From positions 25,629,419 to 25,693,418 of the forward strand of contig OZ020486.1 in NCBI GenBank assembly GCA_963971405.1: a DNA stretch of 64,000 bases. Direction: 5' to 3'. The translations under genes were made by a program, and so were the position numbers. Below are positions 11,183 to 23,049 of this stretch, one piece after another (the stretch's first letter is position 1; every line of letters begins with the position of its first letter). The notes beneath the pieces were generated by a model. That model searched no databases. It saw only the letters and a list, made by a program, of their open reading frames with translations, and was not told the origin of the DNA. Source of the stretch: Psococerastis gibbosa. Taxonomy: Eukaryota > Arthropoda > Insecta > Psocodea > Psocidae.

Positions 11183-12054
11183 CTTTATGGCTTTAAGCTC
11201 AACTTCACACGGCTTGTGCACTTCATCCTGTGTCATGGATTCTTTGGGGGATGTGGAGTCCGTCGTATCACATTTCTCTTCTTTCTTGGGTGTCTTTTTT
11301 TTATTTTTCCCGCAATGGTTTGAAGAGGAGACGGGCCGTGACTTCCTGGTGGCTCCCTTGATACAATTTTTTTATTATATGTAGTCGGATCCACACGTTT
11401 CGTCTTGGTTAAGGCAGCTCTCGATCGGAGAAACGGCATAGTATTGGCTGGCTTCTCTTCATTACCTAGACCCCGTGTTGACATTGTTTTAATTTAGTCT
11501 CTCGCGTCCGTCTTGTTAAACTGTTGAACTGCAAGGGTTTTAGTACCAATAATAAACCTGCCACGTCGATAGAGGCCTTTAATTTCAACAACAAATCAAT
11601 GCCTATAAGGCACTGTTGCCTCAGAGATGTCATATTTGCCCTCTCTACCTTTAGTGGCAAATGAAATTGTCAAATGGACCTTTTCGTGAAAGCAGTAAAT
11701 AGAGGTCACCAGGGTTTTCTTACCTACGTGGAATTGTTCGTGGCTTGAGTCTACTAGGTACTTATTCCAGTCATCACTTGCTACAGGTTTAAAGTGTGGC
11801 TTTTTTACTGGTGATAAGCTAATAAGATCTTTATTAGGGAAAGCTTTAGAGATAGTGGCCTCTTCTCAGCAAAGAAGGGTTTGATGCTTACTTGCCATTT
11901 GGTGAGTTTGTATCGTCACCGTCTCCAGCAGTCCGGGTGACGTAGTTTGTGTGCCGTGGTTGCTACTGCTGTTGCGTGGCTCAGTTTGGGGTGCTCTGTG
12001 GCGGCTGCTGCTGAATGGCACAGTTTGCTTGGCTGCCTCATTGTTCCGGTGGTC
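11183..12054 (-). pseudogene. retroelement protease end and Ser/Gln-rich remnant, single-copy version
   Basis: This block is built of two parts that are separate in the array units. 11,183-11,623 matches array positions equivalent to 18,540-18,985. 11,624-12,054 matches 17,962-18,385. On the minus strand it carries a Ser/Gln/His-rich segment and then CLIGIDLLLKLKASIDVAG, which is the conserved C-terminal part of a retropepsin. The DTG active site is absent here. The 1.32 kb cassette found in array units is also absent. It is a decayed relative or ancestor of the array sequence. Confidence 0.7.
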
Positions 12055-13080
12055 CGTAATCCTTAATATAATCCGCAAATTCGGGATTTAGAGGGTCCAT
12101 GTCATCGGTGGTGTTGCTGGTTCCGTGGTTAGCGGTCTTCCGGCGTTTCGCCCTCTGACTCTGTGGGCACTCACTGTGTTCATCCACGCCCTTTTGGCCC
12201 CAATATCCGCAAAATACACGGCGGGCGGCCCCACAATCTTTAAAAAAATGTTTTAGTGAATCGCAATTGTAACAAAGGTTCACCGCTGATGCCTTTATGT
12301 TGAAGTACGCATCGGCCATACTTACATACGGAATTTTTGTCTGCCCAACATTAATTGTTGCTTCTATTTCTACGCAGGGTGCCTCTAGTTGCCGGAAGCT
12401 GTAAACGTCCGCGAAAATCAACTTGTCTCTGTAGAGTCTCTGTTGCGCACAAGGTTGACCTCATCAATTCCGAATATTGGCCAAGAATTCTACTCATCTC
12501 TGCCCCGGTGTCATCTTCCTGTAGTAGCGCTGCGTCACCCCGGACGACAGTAAACGCCTCCTGGAATTCCAAGTCTGCAGATCCGGTAAGTGCACTTCAA
12601 ACCATGTTTTTGCCGTCCGAGAGAGAAGATCGATCTAGCATTAAATCCATGGGAAGTCCTGATTTGCTTGCCTCTCAAAGTCTCGTACAAATTCTTCCTC
12701 CCAGAGAAACAGATGTCTCGAGAACGACAGACGCCCAGAAATTTAACCAGGGTCTTCCTGTAGCCACTCATGTCTGTCGAATGCCGGAACGGGTCTTAAG
12801 AGCTGCCATGAAAGGGTTGCTGGTGTTGCCAGGTCGGCGGTTGCTGCGGCATTTGTGGTGGCGGTGGCTGTGGCCAGCCTGTTGCTTGTGACGGCTGGAG
12901 GGCACTCTGGTGGTGTGGTGGCGTATGCCAAGCTTGTGGAAACTGTTGCTGCGGCTGCTGTGTAACTGTCGCCCGAGGCGGCTGTTGGGCAGTCGGCTGC
13001 TGCAGTGGAGCATCAGCTGTTGAGTTCTGGCCGCGTTCCCTGTCGTCTCCAGCATTGGCATGTCATAAACGTCCTCATAT
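12055..13080 (-). pseudogene. gag-like gene with zinc knuckle, single-copy version
   Basis: Retroelement structural protein in decay, read on the minus strand. A Gln/Pro/Thr-rich N-terminal part lies at about 12,780-13,080. Then comes a middle part where another frame gives WEEEFVRDFERQANQDF near 12,660-12,720, and a helix-rich piece with GDAALLQEDDTGAEMSRILG near 12,480-12,545. A nucleocapsid segment reads LCYNCDSLKHFFKDC near 12,230-12,285. That last motif is an intact C-x2-C-x4-H-x4-C zinc knuckle, which binds nucleic acid in gag proteins. Frames change several times, so no full protein can be made. The element clade is likely Ty3/gypsy-like, inferred from knuckle plus DTG protease only. 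Confidence 0.75.
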
Positions 13081-13357
13081 TGACACAACGATAATGAAAA
13101 TAAATTGTTATAATTAAGTTAATACTAAAATATGTTTTCCTGTATACCCAAGAATTAAAAATATTCAAGAACGTGGAAGCACTGAAAATTACAGATGAAA
13201 ATCCCGGGCTTAATAACCAAATCGGGAAGACAAAATCCTCAATCTCAAGAGGAGCCAAACAACCAGTCGCAAGATGACAGCGACTAACAATCAAAATGTG
13301 CAATCACTTATAGATAGAACATTATAATATCAGCTTGTATTGTAATCTATACAACCA
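13081..13357. repeat. flank shared by both sides of the array, left copy
   Basis: Nearly identical to 37,394-37,660: ATAAATTGTTATAATTAA, AAGAACGTGGAAGCACT, then CAAATCGGGAAGACAAAAT and CTATACAACCAC. It marks the same ancestral junction on either side of the array. No coding content. Confidence 0.85.
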
Positions 13358-13433
13358 CCTGCCTACCGACACGGTTATTGTTTATAAACCTGTAAAATTA
13401 CAGCCAGTGATAGAGCATAGACATTCAGAAACT

Positions 13434-13793
13434 ATGTCTACTCCCACCACTGGCGGTAACCGTGTGGAAAAAAAGGATCAGGTTAAAATCGCAGCAGTAT
13501 GGAACCATGTCGGTGACAGAACACAACCGATGAGTGCCCATACAACTGCGAATCATCCGGGAAGGAACAGCAATGGAAGGACAAAATCCCCTTCCCGCGA
13601 CGCTATTCCGGACAGTATAAATCCTGATGATGAACATGTATATGAAACGGGCCCATTTGAAAGTAAACGGCCGTGCTTACCAAAGTGGAGAAAAACATTA
13701 GAAGGGAAAGTTGTCAACAGAACAGTCCAAGCACCCAAACGCGTAGGCGGGGATTCCCTCGGGTCCTCTTTCCCCAAGGTACATTATGCGTAA
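13434..13793 (+). CDS. 119 aa ORF of unknown function
   Basis: Opens at an ATG at 13,434 (MSTPTTGGNRVEKKDQ) and runs to a TAA at 13,791. It is hydrophilic, rich in Pro, Ser, Thr, Arg and Lys. The last 14 or so codons overlap the MITE remnant, so the natural end is probably lost. The stretch between 13,358 and 13,750 has no counterpart on the right side of the array, where a CR1-like LINE stands instead. I do not recognise the protein. A basic, disordered composition would fit a LINE ORF1 or gag N-terminus, but this is a guess. Confidence 0.35.
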   Translation: MSTPTTGGNRVEKKDQVKIAAVWNHVGDRTQPMSAHTTANHPGRNSNGRTKSPSRDAIPDSINPDDEHVYETGPFESKRPCLPKWRKTLEGKVVNRTVQAPKRVGGDSLGSSFPKVHYA

Positions 13794-13850
13794 AACCTTA
13801 CTGATTTAGGCTTATTTTACAATTGTTTTCCAAGGGGGGGGGGGCATTTA
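13750..13850. mobile_element. remnant of hAT-like MITE
   Basis: CTTTCCCCAAGGTACATTAT followed by a GTAAAACC stretch and a G run match the inside of the complete MITE at 39,444-39,768. Both ends are missing here. It shows that the MITE was already present when the two flanks of the array were duplicated. Confidence 0.75.
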
Positions 13851-13859
13851 CAAGCACTG

Positions 13860-14648
13860 ATTAAGGATAATTAGACTCTGAATATTGTGGATTACATATT
13901 GAATATTAACATAGGGCTACTCTAGAAAGTTGCCGTTTTCTTAAACTGTTGACTGTCCTGATAGTCACGGAAGCATGGAGCCTGCTTAGCCTCGGATTAG
14001 TGTTAAAAGTTAAACGGGCTAGCCCAGTCGACAACCATGCTAATCTTCCTCCAGCTTCTCACCTTCTCAACACAATCGAGAAAGATACAGCTGCGGAGGT
14101 CAAGCTCATGTTGGATCCGGCAGAAAACCGGATCGCAGGGCGCTTGGCTCCAGAGCCGCACCCAGCCACTTGCGGAGACTCAAATCAAGCCTCAGGGAGC
14201 GTTGAGGTGAGAAACATCAACCTGGACGAAATCTGCAACAACAAACTCTTTTCAAATGCAAAATTATAAAAGGACAACAATAAATTTGAATTGCAAAGAA
14301 ATACCGCCAAAACAATATCGGGTGATTTACGTTAAAACCACGTCATAAACGGGGCAATAGATGAATATGAATAGAAAAATTTCAGAAACAAGTATGGCTG
14401 ACTCCAAAAAATATTGTACCAAAACTAATTAATTTTATTTAAAATATCAGTTAAAACCCCAGCCGGGAACTTCCTATTCCGTTTTCACAAATGCAACAAC
14501 AAAATATAATGTGAGAGTGACAAGAAATTACTACGGTAAGTACTGAGAAAACCATTATATTGACAAAACCGGTGGCCTAAGACCGGGCCCTCCAAACAGA
14601 CTTTTAAAGATTGATAAACGACTTGATAATACAACTTAGAAGTATCCC
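13860..14648. repeat. repeat region shared with 39,800-40,570, left copy
   Basis: Colinear with 39,800-40,570 at roughly 95 percent identity by eye. It includes a short open stretch at 14,394-14,534 that is the counterpart of the exon-like block at 40,324, but here a TAA interrupts it after about 12 codons. No gene can be supported. Confidence 0.7.
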
Positions 14649-14649
14649 C

Positions 14650-15245
14650 GGGATTGATGTTCTATGCTATGCAGACAACCTAACAATCTGGGGCCCTCGA
14701 GTGAGCACTGAACCAAGCCCTGCATGTCCTGAGAGCGTGGTGTGCGGAAAATGAGATGCTCGTCAGCAAAGACAAAACTACTGCACAACTTTTCTCCCTG
14801 TCTACCAAGAACCACACAGTCAACTTAAAATACGACGACTGCGACATTGCCGTAGTTGCCAACTCCAAATACCTTTGCATGCTTTTGGACAACAAAATAT
14901 CGATGGCGCAGCAACAAAGGCCTGTAAGAGAGTATGCATGTTGAAAAGATTAGAAGCACCACTTGGGGTGCAACGCAAGATGTCATAGTCACCAACTACA
15001 AATCATACATAAGACCCCTTAGTTAATACTGCTGCGAAGCCTTCTGTACAGCAAGTGTCGCTAACATGCGAAAACTGGACATTGCCCGAAATAATGTGCT
15101 GAAAGCTATCAGTAGGGCTGCCAAATCCACCCCTATCACAGCCTTGGAGTGTCAAACAGACATTAAACCACTAGAGTTGCGCCGCGACTGTACAACCCTT
15201 AAATTCTTTGAAGGAGGAAGGAGACTTCAGGAAACGTTGCCTTGC
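14650..15245 (+). mobile_element. I-like LINE fragment, RT to thumb (left copy)
   Basis: 5'-truncated non-LTR retrotransposon. The active-site region reads CYADNLTIWGP (Asp to Asn change in YADD). Later come DIARNNVLKAISRAAKST and ITALECQTDIKPLELRRDC. The matching copy at 40,571-41,685 continues into an RNase H domain. Here the LINE stops at 15,245 inside the thumb region, exactly where array sequence begins. Several frameshifts are present. Confidence 0.85.
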
Positions 15246-15518
15246 TTATCCTTTCTTGGGTGTCTTTTTTTATTTCTTCCACAATGGTTTGAAGAGGAGA
15301 TGGGCCGAGACTTCCTGGTGGCTTCCTTGATAAATTTTTTTTATTATTTGTAGTCGGATCCACACGTTTCATCTTGGTTAAGGCAACTCGCGATCGGAGA
15401 AACGGCATAGTGGTTGCTGGCTTCTCTTCATTGCCTGGACCCCGCGTTGACATTGTTTAAATTTAGTTTCTCGCGTCCGTCTTGTTCAACTGTTTAAATG
15501 TTAGGGTTTTAGTACCAA
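15246..15518. repeat. array entry, partial diverged unit
   Basis: Equivalent to the last 273 bp of a unit. It carries GTAGTCGGATCCACACG as in the single copy near 11,385, whereas all later units have GTATTCGAATCCACACG. This edge has escaped the homogenisation seen inside the array. Confidence 0.85.
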
Positions 15519-18500
15519 TAATAAACCTGCCACGTCGATGGAGGCCTTTAATTTCAGCAACAAATCAATGCCTATAAGGCACTGTTGCCTCAGACCCATA
15601 AGAAGGTTGAACCGATGGTTGACCATACGGGAACCAACTTAAACTCGCTGCCAGGCGGTTCCCACGAGCTCTGCGTGCAATGAAGAGTCGGCTAACTTTA
15701 CTCGACCAGACGTAGGCGTCACCCAGAAGCCACTCGTAACCAACATGTCCCAGTAAGGGGCTGCTATTAGGGCAGAATTAGCGCCCGTGTCTACCAGCGT
15801 TGGAAGGAAATAACGTTTCCCCCATTTTGACACGTAAGAATGGTCACTCAGCCAGCCCTACACATGCCAGCTCGATCTGCTCTGGCGCTGGAAATGTAAT
15901 CCTTAATATAATCCGCAAATTCGGGATGTGGAGGGTCCATGTCATCGGGCGGCCCACAATCTTTAAAATAATGTGTAGCGAATCGCAATTGTAACAAAGA
16001 TTCACCGCTGCTGCCTTTAAGTTGGTGTACGCATCGGCCATACTTACATACGGTATTTTTGTCTGCCAAATATTAATTGTTGCTTCTATTTCTGCACAGG
16101 CTGCCTCTAGTTGCCGGAAGATGTAGATGTCCGCGAAAATCAACTTTTCTCTGTAGAGAGGCAACAGGTTGTTGCGCACAAGGTTGACCTCATAAATTCC
16201 GAATATTGGCCAAGAATTCTACTGATCTCTGCCCCGGTGTCATCTTCCTGTAGTAGCGCTGCGTCACCCCGGACGACGGTAAACGCCTCCAGGAATTCCA
16301 ACTCTGCAGATCCGGTAAGTGCACTTCAAACCATGTTTTTGCCGTCCGATAGAGAAGATCGATCTAGCAAGCCGGGATAGATTAAATCCATCGGAAGTCC
16401 TGATTTGCTTGCCTCTCAAAGTCTCGTACAAATTCTTCCTCCCAGAGAAACAGATGTCTCGGGAACGACAGACGCCCAGAAATTTAACCAGGGCCTTCCT
16501 GTAGCCACTCATGTCTGTCGAATGCCGGAACGGGTCGTAAGAGCGGCCATAAAAGGGTTGCTGGTGTTGCCAGGTCGGCGGTGGCTGTGGCCAGCCTGTT
16601 GTTTGACGGCTGGTGGGCACTCTGGTGCTGTGGTGGCGTATGCTTCGTTTGGTCGTTTAGTTTTCGTTCTATTCCCTCTATATACTGTTGGAGGTCACAA
16701 TCGTCTAACCATCCATCCTGCGTTCTCATGTCGGGAGTATTAATTGCCTGTATAGTACTATAGTGTTTAGGTCCACGGCTTGAGCAGGTGTCAAGTGCAG
16801 AGTCTGTTTTCTCTGACGCAGTGGCCTCAGCTGTCACAATTTGTTTTGACGTACATGTATTTAGCCACAGCTGATTCCATTCATCGATGTTTTTGTTTGT
16901 TGTTGACACTATAAATCTTGAAAGAGAGTCATCGGCAGCAGCTGTTATGTATTTCAAAGATTGTTTGTGCTTACTAAGGGCAGCAATAAATAGCATGTGG
17001 AACGCTGTGGTAGATGTGATTTTCCTCACGATTTAGCCTTACAATCGCTATGTTGTCTGTGCAACCACCCTGCAGTTCATGGTCAGTATAACATTGATTT
17101 CCATATTCCTGTACTCCCTGCTTGATTAACTCTTCTTTTTTCAATTTTAGTGAAAGTAAGGTATATATTGTTTGGATAGTTTGGCAATGGCGTGTTTTGG
17201 CTAATCGGGATTTGTTCAAGTGACATCACTACTTTGATTGTAGTGTGAATGTTTTTGTATAAATCTTTTAATGCAAAGCATAGGTCAGCGGGGCAGCGAT
17301 GTGTGGTCGATATTTCCTCTGTAATTTTGCCCCATGTATATCAGGCCTATGGAATTTTAAACCAGAGGGGCACACTTTTCCCCTGTCCAGGTTAGGAATT
17401 GGGTTGGAGTGCCCGAGTACCAGTATTTCTTTGCACTCAGCTTTGATGGCAGAAACTCATAAAGATCCGGCATGGAGTAGCTATCCCTTGTCTACTATGA
17501 CCCTATCATATTTTATTTCGGAGCCGTTAATTAGGATTGATGCGACAGTCCTGTAGTCTTTTTGGAGAACGGCCGCCTTTATACCGTACGCATTCGTTAC
17601 AGCATGTATCACGGACTTGACTCCTTCTCTGGTCGCTGTTAAAGTTTTAAATCCTTCCCAGGGATATGGTTTTTTATAACCTAAGTCGTTTTTCCACAAC
17701 CCGAATCCATTTCCGAACAGTCATCTAGCCCGATTGCTATGACTTTGCCCAGGCTTGCTATTTCTTCTGAAAGTGGTTTTAATATCGTCGATTATGTGCC
17801 TATTTTGTCCTTTGTCAAGTCAGCAATTACTATTGGCTTCCTGTTGTGGCCTAAGACAGCCTTACATGTCACTTGGTTTAGTTCTAAGGTTGGTAGTCTG
17901 TTGAAGTCATCCTGCTGCAGCCGCTTTTTTTGTGCGGGGAAAGCAGCGTGCTAGCCCACGTGAGATGTCATATTTGCCCTCTCTACCTTTATTGGCAAAT
18001 GAAATTGTCAAATGGACCTTTTCGTGCAAGCAGTAAGTAGAGGTCACCAGGGTTTTCTTACCTACATGGAATTGTTCGTGGCTACTAGGTACTTATTCCA
18101 GTCATCACTTGATACAGGTTTAAAGTGTGGCTTTTTTACTGGTGATAAGCTAATAAGATATTTATTAGGGAACGCTTTAGGGATAGTGGCCTCTTTCCAG
18201 GAAAGAAGGGTTTGATGCTTACTTGCCATTTGGTGAGTTTGTATCGTCACCGTCTCCAGCTGTCCGGGTGGCTTAGTTTGTGTGCCGTGGTTGCTACTGC
18301 TGTTGCGTGGCTCAGTTTGGGGTGCTCTGTGGCGGCTGCTGCTGAATGGCACAGTTTGCTTGGCTGCCTCATTGTTCCGGTGGTCTCTTTGGATTCCAGC
18401 TTCGACAAATATCTTGCTTGGTGCAATTGTTTGTGAGGTTTGTGTGGCTCCATCACGGGTCTGGTTGTTTAAGCCAATCGTCTTTGCTTGCTTGCTTCTG

Positions 18501-18911
18501 CATTTCTGCATTTTTCTCTTAAGTCGTCTAGAAAAGGTTTTCTCTTTCCTTTGTGACTTTATGCTCAACTTCACACGGTTTGTGCACTTCCTCCTGTGTC
18601 ATGGATTCTTTGGGGGATATGGAGTCCGTCGTATCACATTTCCCTTCTTTCTTGGATGTCTTTTTTTATTTTTCCACAATGGTTTGATGAGGAGATGGGC
18701 CGTAACTTCCCGGTGGCTTCCTTGATACAACTTTTATATTATTTGTATTCGAATCCACACGTTTCGTCTTGGTTAAGGCAGCTCTCGATCGGAGAAACGG
18801 AATAGTATTTGCTGGCTTTTCTTCATTACCTTGACCCCGCGTCGACATTGTTTTAATTTAGTCTCTCGCGTCCGTCTTGTTCAACTGTTTCTGTAAGGGT
18901 TTAAGTACCAA
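15519..18911. repeat. array unit A
   Basis: First full unit. At the diagnostic sites it mixes states: it has the AAG form at 16,389 and the GTAGAGG form near 18,036, as in C, E and F. It has the GCCGCC form near 17,572 and the AATAACG form near 15,805, as in B and D. The protease ORF is closed by a TAA on the minus strand at 15,639-15,641. The cassette lies at 16,642-17,961. Confidence 0.95.
15639..15833 (-). pseudogene. retropepsin-like ORF, truncated (unit A)
   Basis: Same domain with the DTGA motif, but ended after 64 codons by TAA at 15,639-15,641; the Leu-Ile-Gly-x-Asp block is beyond the stop. Also differs from other units by an Arg-to-Trp change after the Thr-Ser-Gly-Phe motif. Confidence 0.8.
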
Positions 18912-21900
18912 TTATGAACCTGCCACGTCGATAGAGGCCTTTAATTTCAACATCAAATCAATGCCTACAAGGCACGGTTGCCTCAGACCATTAAGCAGGT
19001 TGAACCGATGGTTGACCATACGGGAACCAACTTAAACTCGCTGCCAGGCGGTTCCCACGAGCTCTGCGTGCAATGAAGAGTCGGCTAACTTTACTCGACC
19101 AGACATAGGCGTCACCCGGAAGCCACTCGTAACCAACATGTCCCAGTAAGGGGCTGCTATTAGGGCAGAATTAGCGCCCGTGTCTACCAGCGTTGGAAGG
19201 AAATAACGTTTCCCCCATTTTGACACGTAAGAAAGGTCACTCAGCCAGCCCTACACATGCCAGCTCGATCTGCTCTGGCGCTGGAAAAGTAATCCTTAAT
19301 ATAATCCGCAAATTCGGGATGTGGAGGGTCCATGTCATCGGGCGGCCCACAATCTTTAAAATAATGTGTAGCGAATCGCAATTGTAACAAAGATTCACCG
19401 CTGCTGCCTTTAAGTTGGTGTACGCATCGGCCATACTTACATACGGTATTTTTGTCTGCCAAATATTAATTGTTGCTTCTATTTCTGCACAGGCTGCCTC
19501 TAGTTGCCGGAAGATGTAGACGTCCGCGAAAATCAACTTTTCTCTGTAGAGAGGCAACAGGTTGTTGCGCACAAGGTTGACCTCATAAATTCCGAATATT
19601 GGCCAAGAATTCTACTGATCTCTGCCCCGGTGTCATCTTCCTGTAGTAGCGCTGCGTCACCCCGGACGACGGTAAACGCCTCCAGGAATTCCAACTCTGC
19701 AGATCCGGTAAGTGCACTTCAAACCATGTTTTTGCCGTCCGATAGAGAAGATCGATCTAGCAAGCCGGGATAGATTAAATCCATCGGATGTCCTGATTTG
19801 CTTGCCTCTCAAAGTCTCGTACAAATTCTTCCTCCCAGAGAAACAGATGTCTCGGGAACGACAGACGCCCAGAAATTTAACCAGGGCCTTCCTGTAGCCA
19901 CTCATGTCTGTCGAATGCCGGAACGGGTCGTAAGAGCGGCCATAAAAGGGTTGCTGGTGTTGCCAGGTCGGCGGTGGCTGTGGCCAGCCTGTTGTTTGAC
20001 GGCTGGTGGGCACTCTGGTGCTGTGGTGGCGTATGCTTCGTTTGGTCGTTTAGTTTTCGTTCTATTCCCTCTATATACTGTTGGAGGTCACAATCGTCTA
20101 ACCATCCATCCTGCGTTCTCATGTCGGGAGTATTAATTGCCTGTATAGTACTATAGTGTTTAGGTCCACGGCTTGAGCAGGTGTCAAGTGCAGAGTCTGT
20201 TTTCTCTGACGCAGTGGCCTCAGCTGTCACAATTTGTTTTGACGTACATGTATTTAGCTACAGCTGATTCCATTCATCGATGTTTTTGTTTGTTGTTGAC
20301 ACTATAAATCTTGAAAGAGAGTCATCGGCAGCAGCTGTTATGTATTTCAAAGATTGTTTGTGCTTACTAAGGGCAGCAATAAATAGCATGTGGAACGCTG
20401 TGGTAGATGTGATTTTCCTCACGATTTAGCCTTACAATCGCTATGTTGTCTGTGCAACCACCCTGCAGTTCATGGTCAGTATAACATTGATTTCCATATT
20501 CCTGTACTCCCTGCTTGATTAACTCTTCTTTTTTCAATTTTAGTGAAAGTAAGGTATATATTGTTTGGATAGTTTGGCAATGGCGTGTTTTGGCTAATCG
20601 GGATTTGTTCAAGTGACATCACTACTTTGATTGTAGTGTGAATGTTTTTGTATAAATCTTTTAATGCAAAGCATAGGTCAGCGGGGCAGCGATGTGTGGT
20701 CGATATTTCCTCTGTAATTTTGCCCCATGTATATCAGGCCTATGGAATTTTAAACCAGAGGGGCACACTTTTTCCCTGTCCAGATTAGGAATTGGGTTGG
20801 AGTGCCCGAGTACCAGTATTTCTTTGCACTCAGCTTTGATGGCAGAAACTCATAAAGATCCGGCATGGAGTAGCTATCCCTTGTCTACTATGACCCTATC
20901 ATATTTTATTTCGGAGCCGTTAATTAGGATTGATGCGACAGTCCTGTAGTCTTTTTGGAGAACGGCCGCCTTTATACCGTACGCATTCGTTACAGCATGT
21001 ATCACGGACTTGACTCCTTCTCTGGTCGCTGTTAAAGTTTTAAATCCTTCCCAGGGATATGGTTTTTTATAACCTAAGTCGTTTTTCCACAACCCGAATC
21101 CATTTCCGAACAGTCATCTAGCCCGATTGCTATGACTTTGCCCAGGCTTGCTATTTCTTCTGAAAGTGGTTTTAATATCGTCGATTATGTGCCTATTTTG
21201 TCCTTTGTCAAGTCAGCAATTACTATTGGCTTCCTGTTGTGGCCTAAGATAGCCTTACATGTCACTTGGTTTAGTTCTAAGGTTGGTAGTCTGTTGAAGT
21301 CATCCTGCTGCAGCCGCTTTTTTTGTGCGGGGAAAGCAGCGTGCTAGCCCACGTGAGATGTCATATTTGCCCTCTCTACCTTTATTGGCAAATGAAATTG
21401 TCAAATGGACCTTTTCGTGCAAGCAGTAAGTGGAGGTCACCAGGGTTTTCTTACCTACATGGAATTGTTCGTGGCTACTAGGTACTTATTCCAGTCATCA
21501 CTTGATACAGGTTTAAAGTGTGGCTTTTTTACTGGTGATAAGCTAATAAGATATTTATTAGGGAACGCTTTAGGGATAGTGGCCTCTTTCCAGGAAAGAA
21601 GGGTTTGATGCTTACTTGCCATTTGGTGAGTTTGTATCGTCACCGTCTCCAGCTGTCCGGGTGGCTTAGTTTGTGTGCCGTGGTTGCTACTGCTGTTGCG
21701 TGGCTCAGTTTGGGGTGCTCTGTGGCGGCTGCTGCTGAATGGCACAGTTTGCTTGGCTGCCTCATTGTTCCGGTGGTCTCTTTGGATTCCAGCTTCGACA
21801 AATATCTTGCTTGGTGCAATTGTTTGTGAGGTTTGTGTGGCTCCATCACGGGTCTGGTTGTTTAAGCCAATCGTCTTTGCTTGCTTGCTTCTGCATTTCT

Positions 21901-22304
21901 GCATTTTTCTCTTAAGTCGTCTAGAAAAGGTTTTCTCTTTCCTTTGTGACTTTATGCTCAACTTCACACGGTTTGTGCACTTCCTCCTGTGTCATGGATT
22001 CTTTGGGGGATATGGAGTCCGTCGTATCACATTTCCCTTCTTTCTTGGATGTCTTTTTTTATTTTTCCACAATGGTTTGATGAGGAGATGGGCCGTAACT
22101 TCCCGGTGGCTTCCTTGATACAACTTTTATATTATTTGTATTCGAATCCACACGTTTCGTCTTGGTTAAGGCAGCTCTCGATCGGAGAAACGGAATAGTA
22201 TTTGCTGGCTTTTCTTCATTACCTTGACCCCGCGTCGACATTGTTTTAATTTAGTCTCTCGCGTCCGTCTTGTTCAACTGTTTCTGTAAGGGTTTAAGTA
22301 CCAA
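18912..22304. repeat. array unit B (type 2)
   Basis: Type 2 unit, sharing with D the GGATGTCC form at about 19,787, the CTTTTTCCC and CAGATTAGG forms at 20,768-20,790, and GTGGAGG at about 21,430. The protease ORF is closed by the same stop as in A (19,032-19,034). The cassette lies at 20,035-21,354. Confidence 0.95.
19032..19226 (-). pseudogene. retropepsin-like ORF, truncated (unit B)
   Basis: Same stop as in unit A at the equivalent site (19,032-19,034). DTGA motif intact. Confidence 0.8.
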
Positions 22305-22619
22305 TTATGAACCTGCCACGTCGATAGAGGCCTTTAATTTCAACAACAAATCAATGCCTATAAGGCACGGTTGCCTCAGACCATTAAGCAGGTTGAACCG
22401 ATGGTTGACCATACGGGAACCAACGTAAACTCGCTGCCAGGCGGTTCCCACGAGCTCTGCGTGCAATGAAGAGTCGGCTAACTTTACTCGACCAGACGTA
22501 GGCGTCACCCGGAAGCCACTCGTAACCATCATGTCCCAGTAAGGGGCTGCTATTAGGGCAGAATTAGCGCCCGTGTCTACCAGCGTTGGAAGGAAATAGC
22601 GTTTCCCCCATTTTGACAC
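22305..22619 (-). CDS. retropepsin-like aspartic protease ORF (unit C)
   Basis: 104 codons on the minus strand. The active-site motif LVDTGANSALI stands at residues 13-23; aspartic proteases of retroelements work as dimers with one DTG or DTGA motif per chain. Near the C-terminus the hydrophobic CLIGIDLL matches the second conserved retropepsin block (Leu-Ile-Gly-x-Asp). Length of about 100 residues is normal for such a domain. It normally processes the gag-pol polyprotein. There is no reverse transcriptase downstream: the frame ends and the next unit begins. The gag frame just upstream is broken. A fully open domain in a gene-poor satellite may simply reflect youth of the array. Confidence 0.8.
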   Translation of the reverse strand: MSKWGKRYFLPTLVDTGANSALIAAPYWDMMVTSGFRVTPTSGRVKLADSSLHAELVGTAWQRVYVGSRMVNHRFNLLNGLRQPCLIGIDLLLKLKASIDVAGS

Positions 22620-22629
22620 GTAAGAAAGG

Positions 22630-22965
22630 TCACTCAGCCAGCCCTACACATGCCAGCTCGATCTGCTCTGGCGCTGGAAAAGTAATCCTTAATATAATCC
22701 GCAAATTCGGGATGTGGAGGGTCCATGTCATCGGGCGGCCCACAATCTTTAAAATAATGTGTAGCGAATCGCAATTGTAACAAAGATTCACCGCTGCTGC
22801 CTTTAAGTTGGTGTACGCATCGGCCATACTTACATACGGTATTTTTGTCTGCCAAATATTAATTGTTGCTTCTATTTCTGCACAGGCTGCCTCTAGTTGC
22901 CGGAAGATGTAGACGTCCGCGAAAATCAACTTTTCTCTGTAGAGAGGCAACAGGTTGTTGCGCAC
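22630..22965 (-). pseudogene. gag nucleocapsid remnant, frameshifted knuckle (unit C)
   Basis: The frame reads LCYNCDSL and then shifts; the rest of the knuckle, THYFKDCG, continues in the overlapping frame (22,634-22,855). Compared with the intact motif at 12,230-12,285, one base is missing between the Leu and His codons. A second half of the nucleocapsid present in the single copy is also missing here. The same defect stands in every unit (15,844, 19,237, 26,023, 29,416, 32,809 and 36,202), so it predates amplification. Confidence 0.75.
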
Positions 22966-23049
22966 AAGGTTGACCTCATAAATTCCGAATATTGGCCAAG
23001 AATTCTACTGATCTCTGCCCCGGTGTCATCTTCCTGTAGTAGCGCTGCG

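Noticed and set aside
12355-12891. 178-codon plus-strand ORF
   Set aside because: Antisense of the gag remnant; the gag motifs are on the minus strand.
13434-13793. Host gene
   Set aside because: The ORF ends in MITE sequence, is missing from the duplicate flank and has no splice partner; kept only as an unknown ORF of low confidence.
18282-18725. 147-codon plus-strand ORF with many hydrophobic residues, repeated in every array unit, like a membrane protein
   Set aside because: It is antisense to the basic 170-codon minus-strand ORF, whose Lys/Arg/Gln codons read as Leu/Cys/Phe in reverse. Its repetition only reflects the array period.
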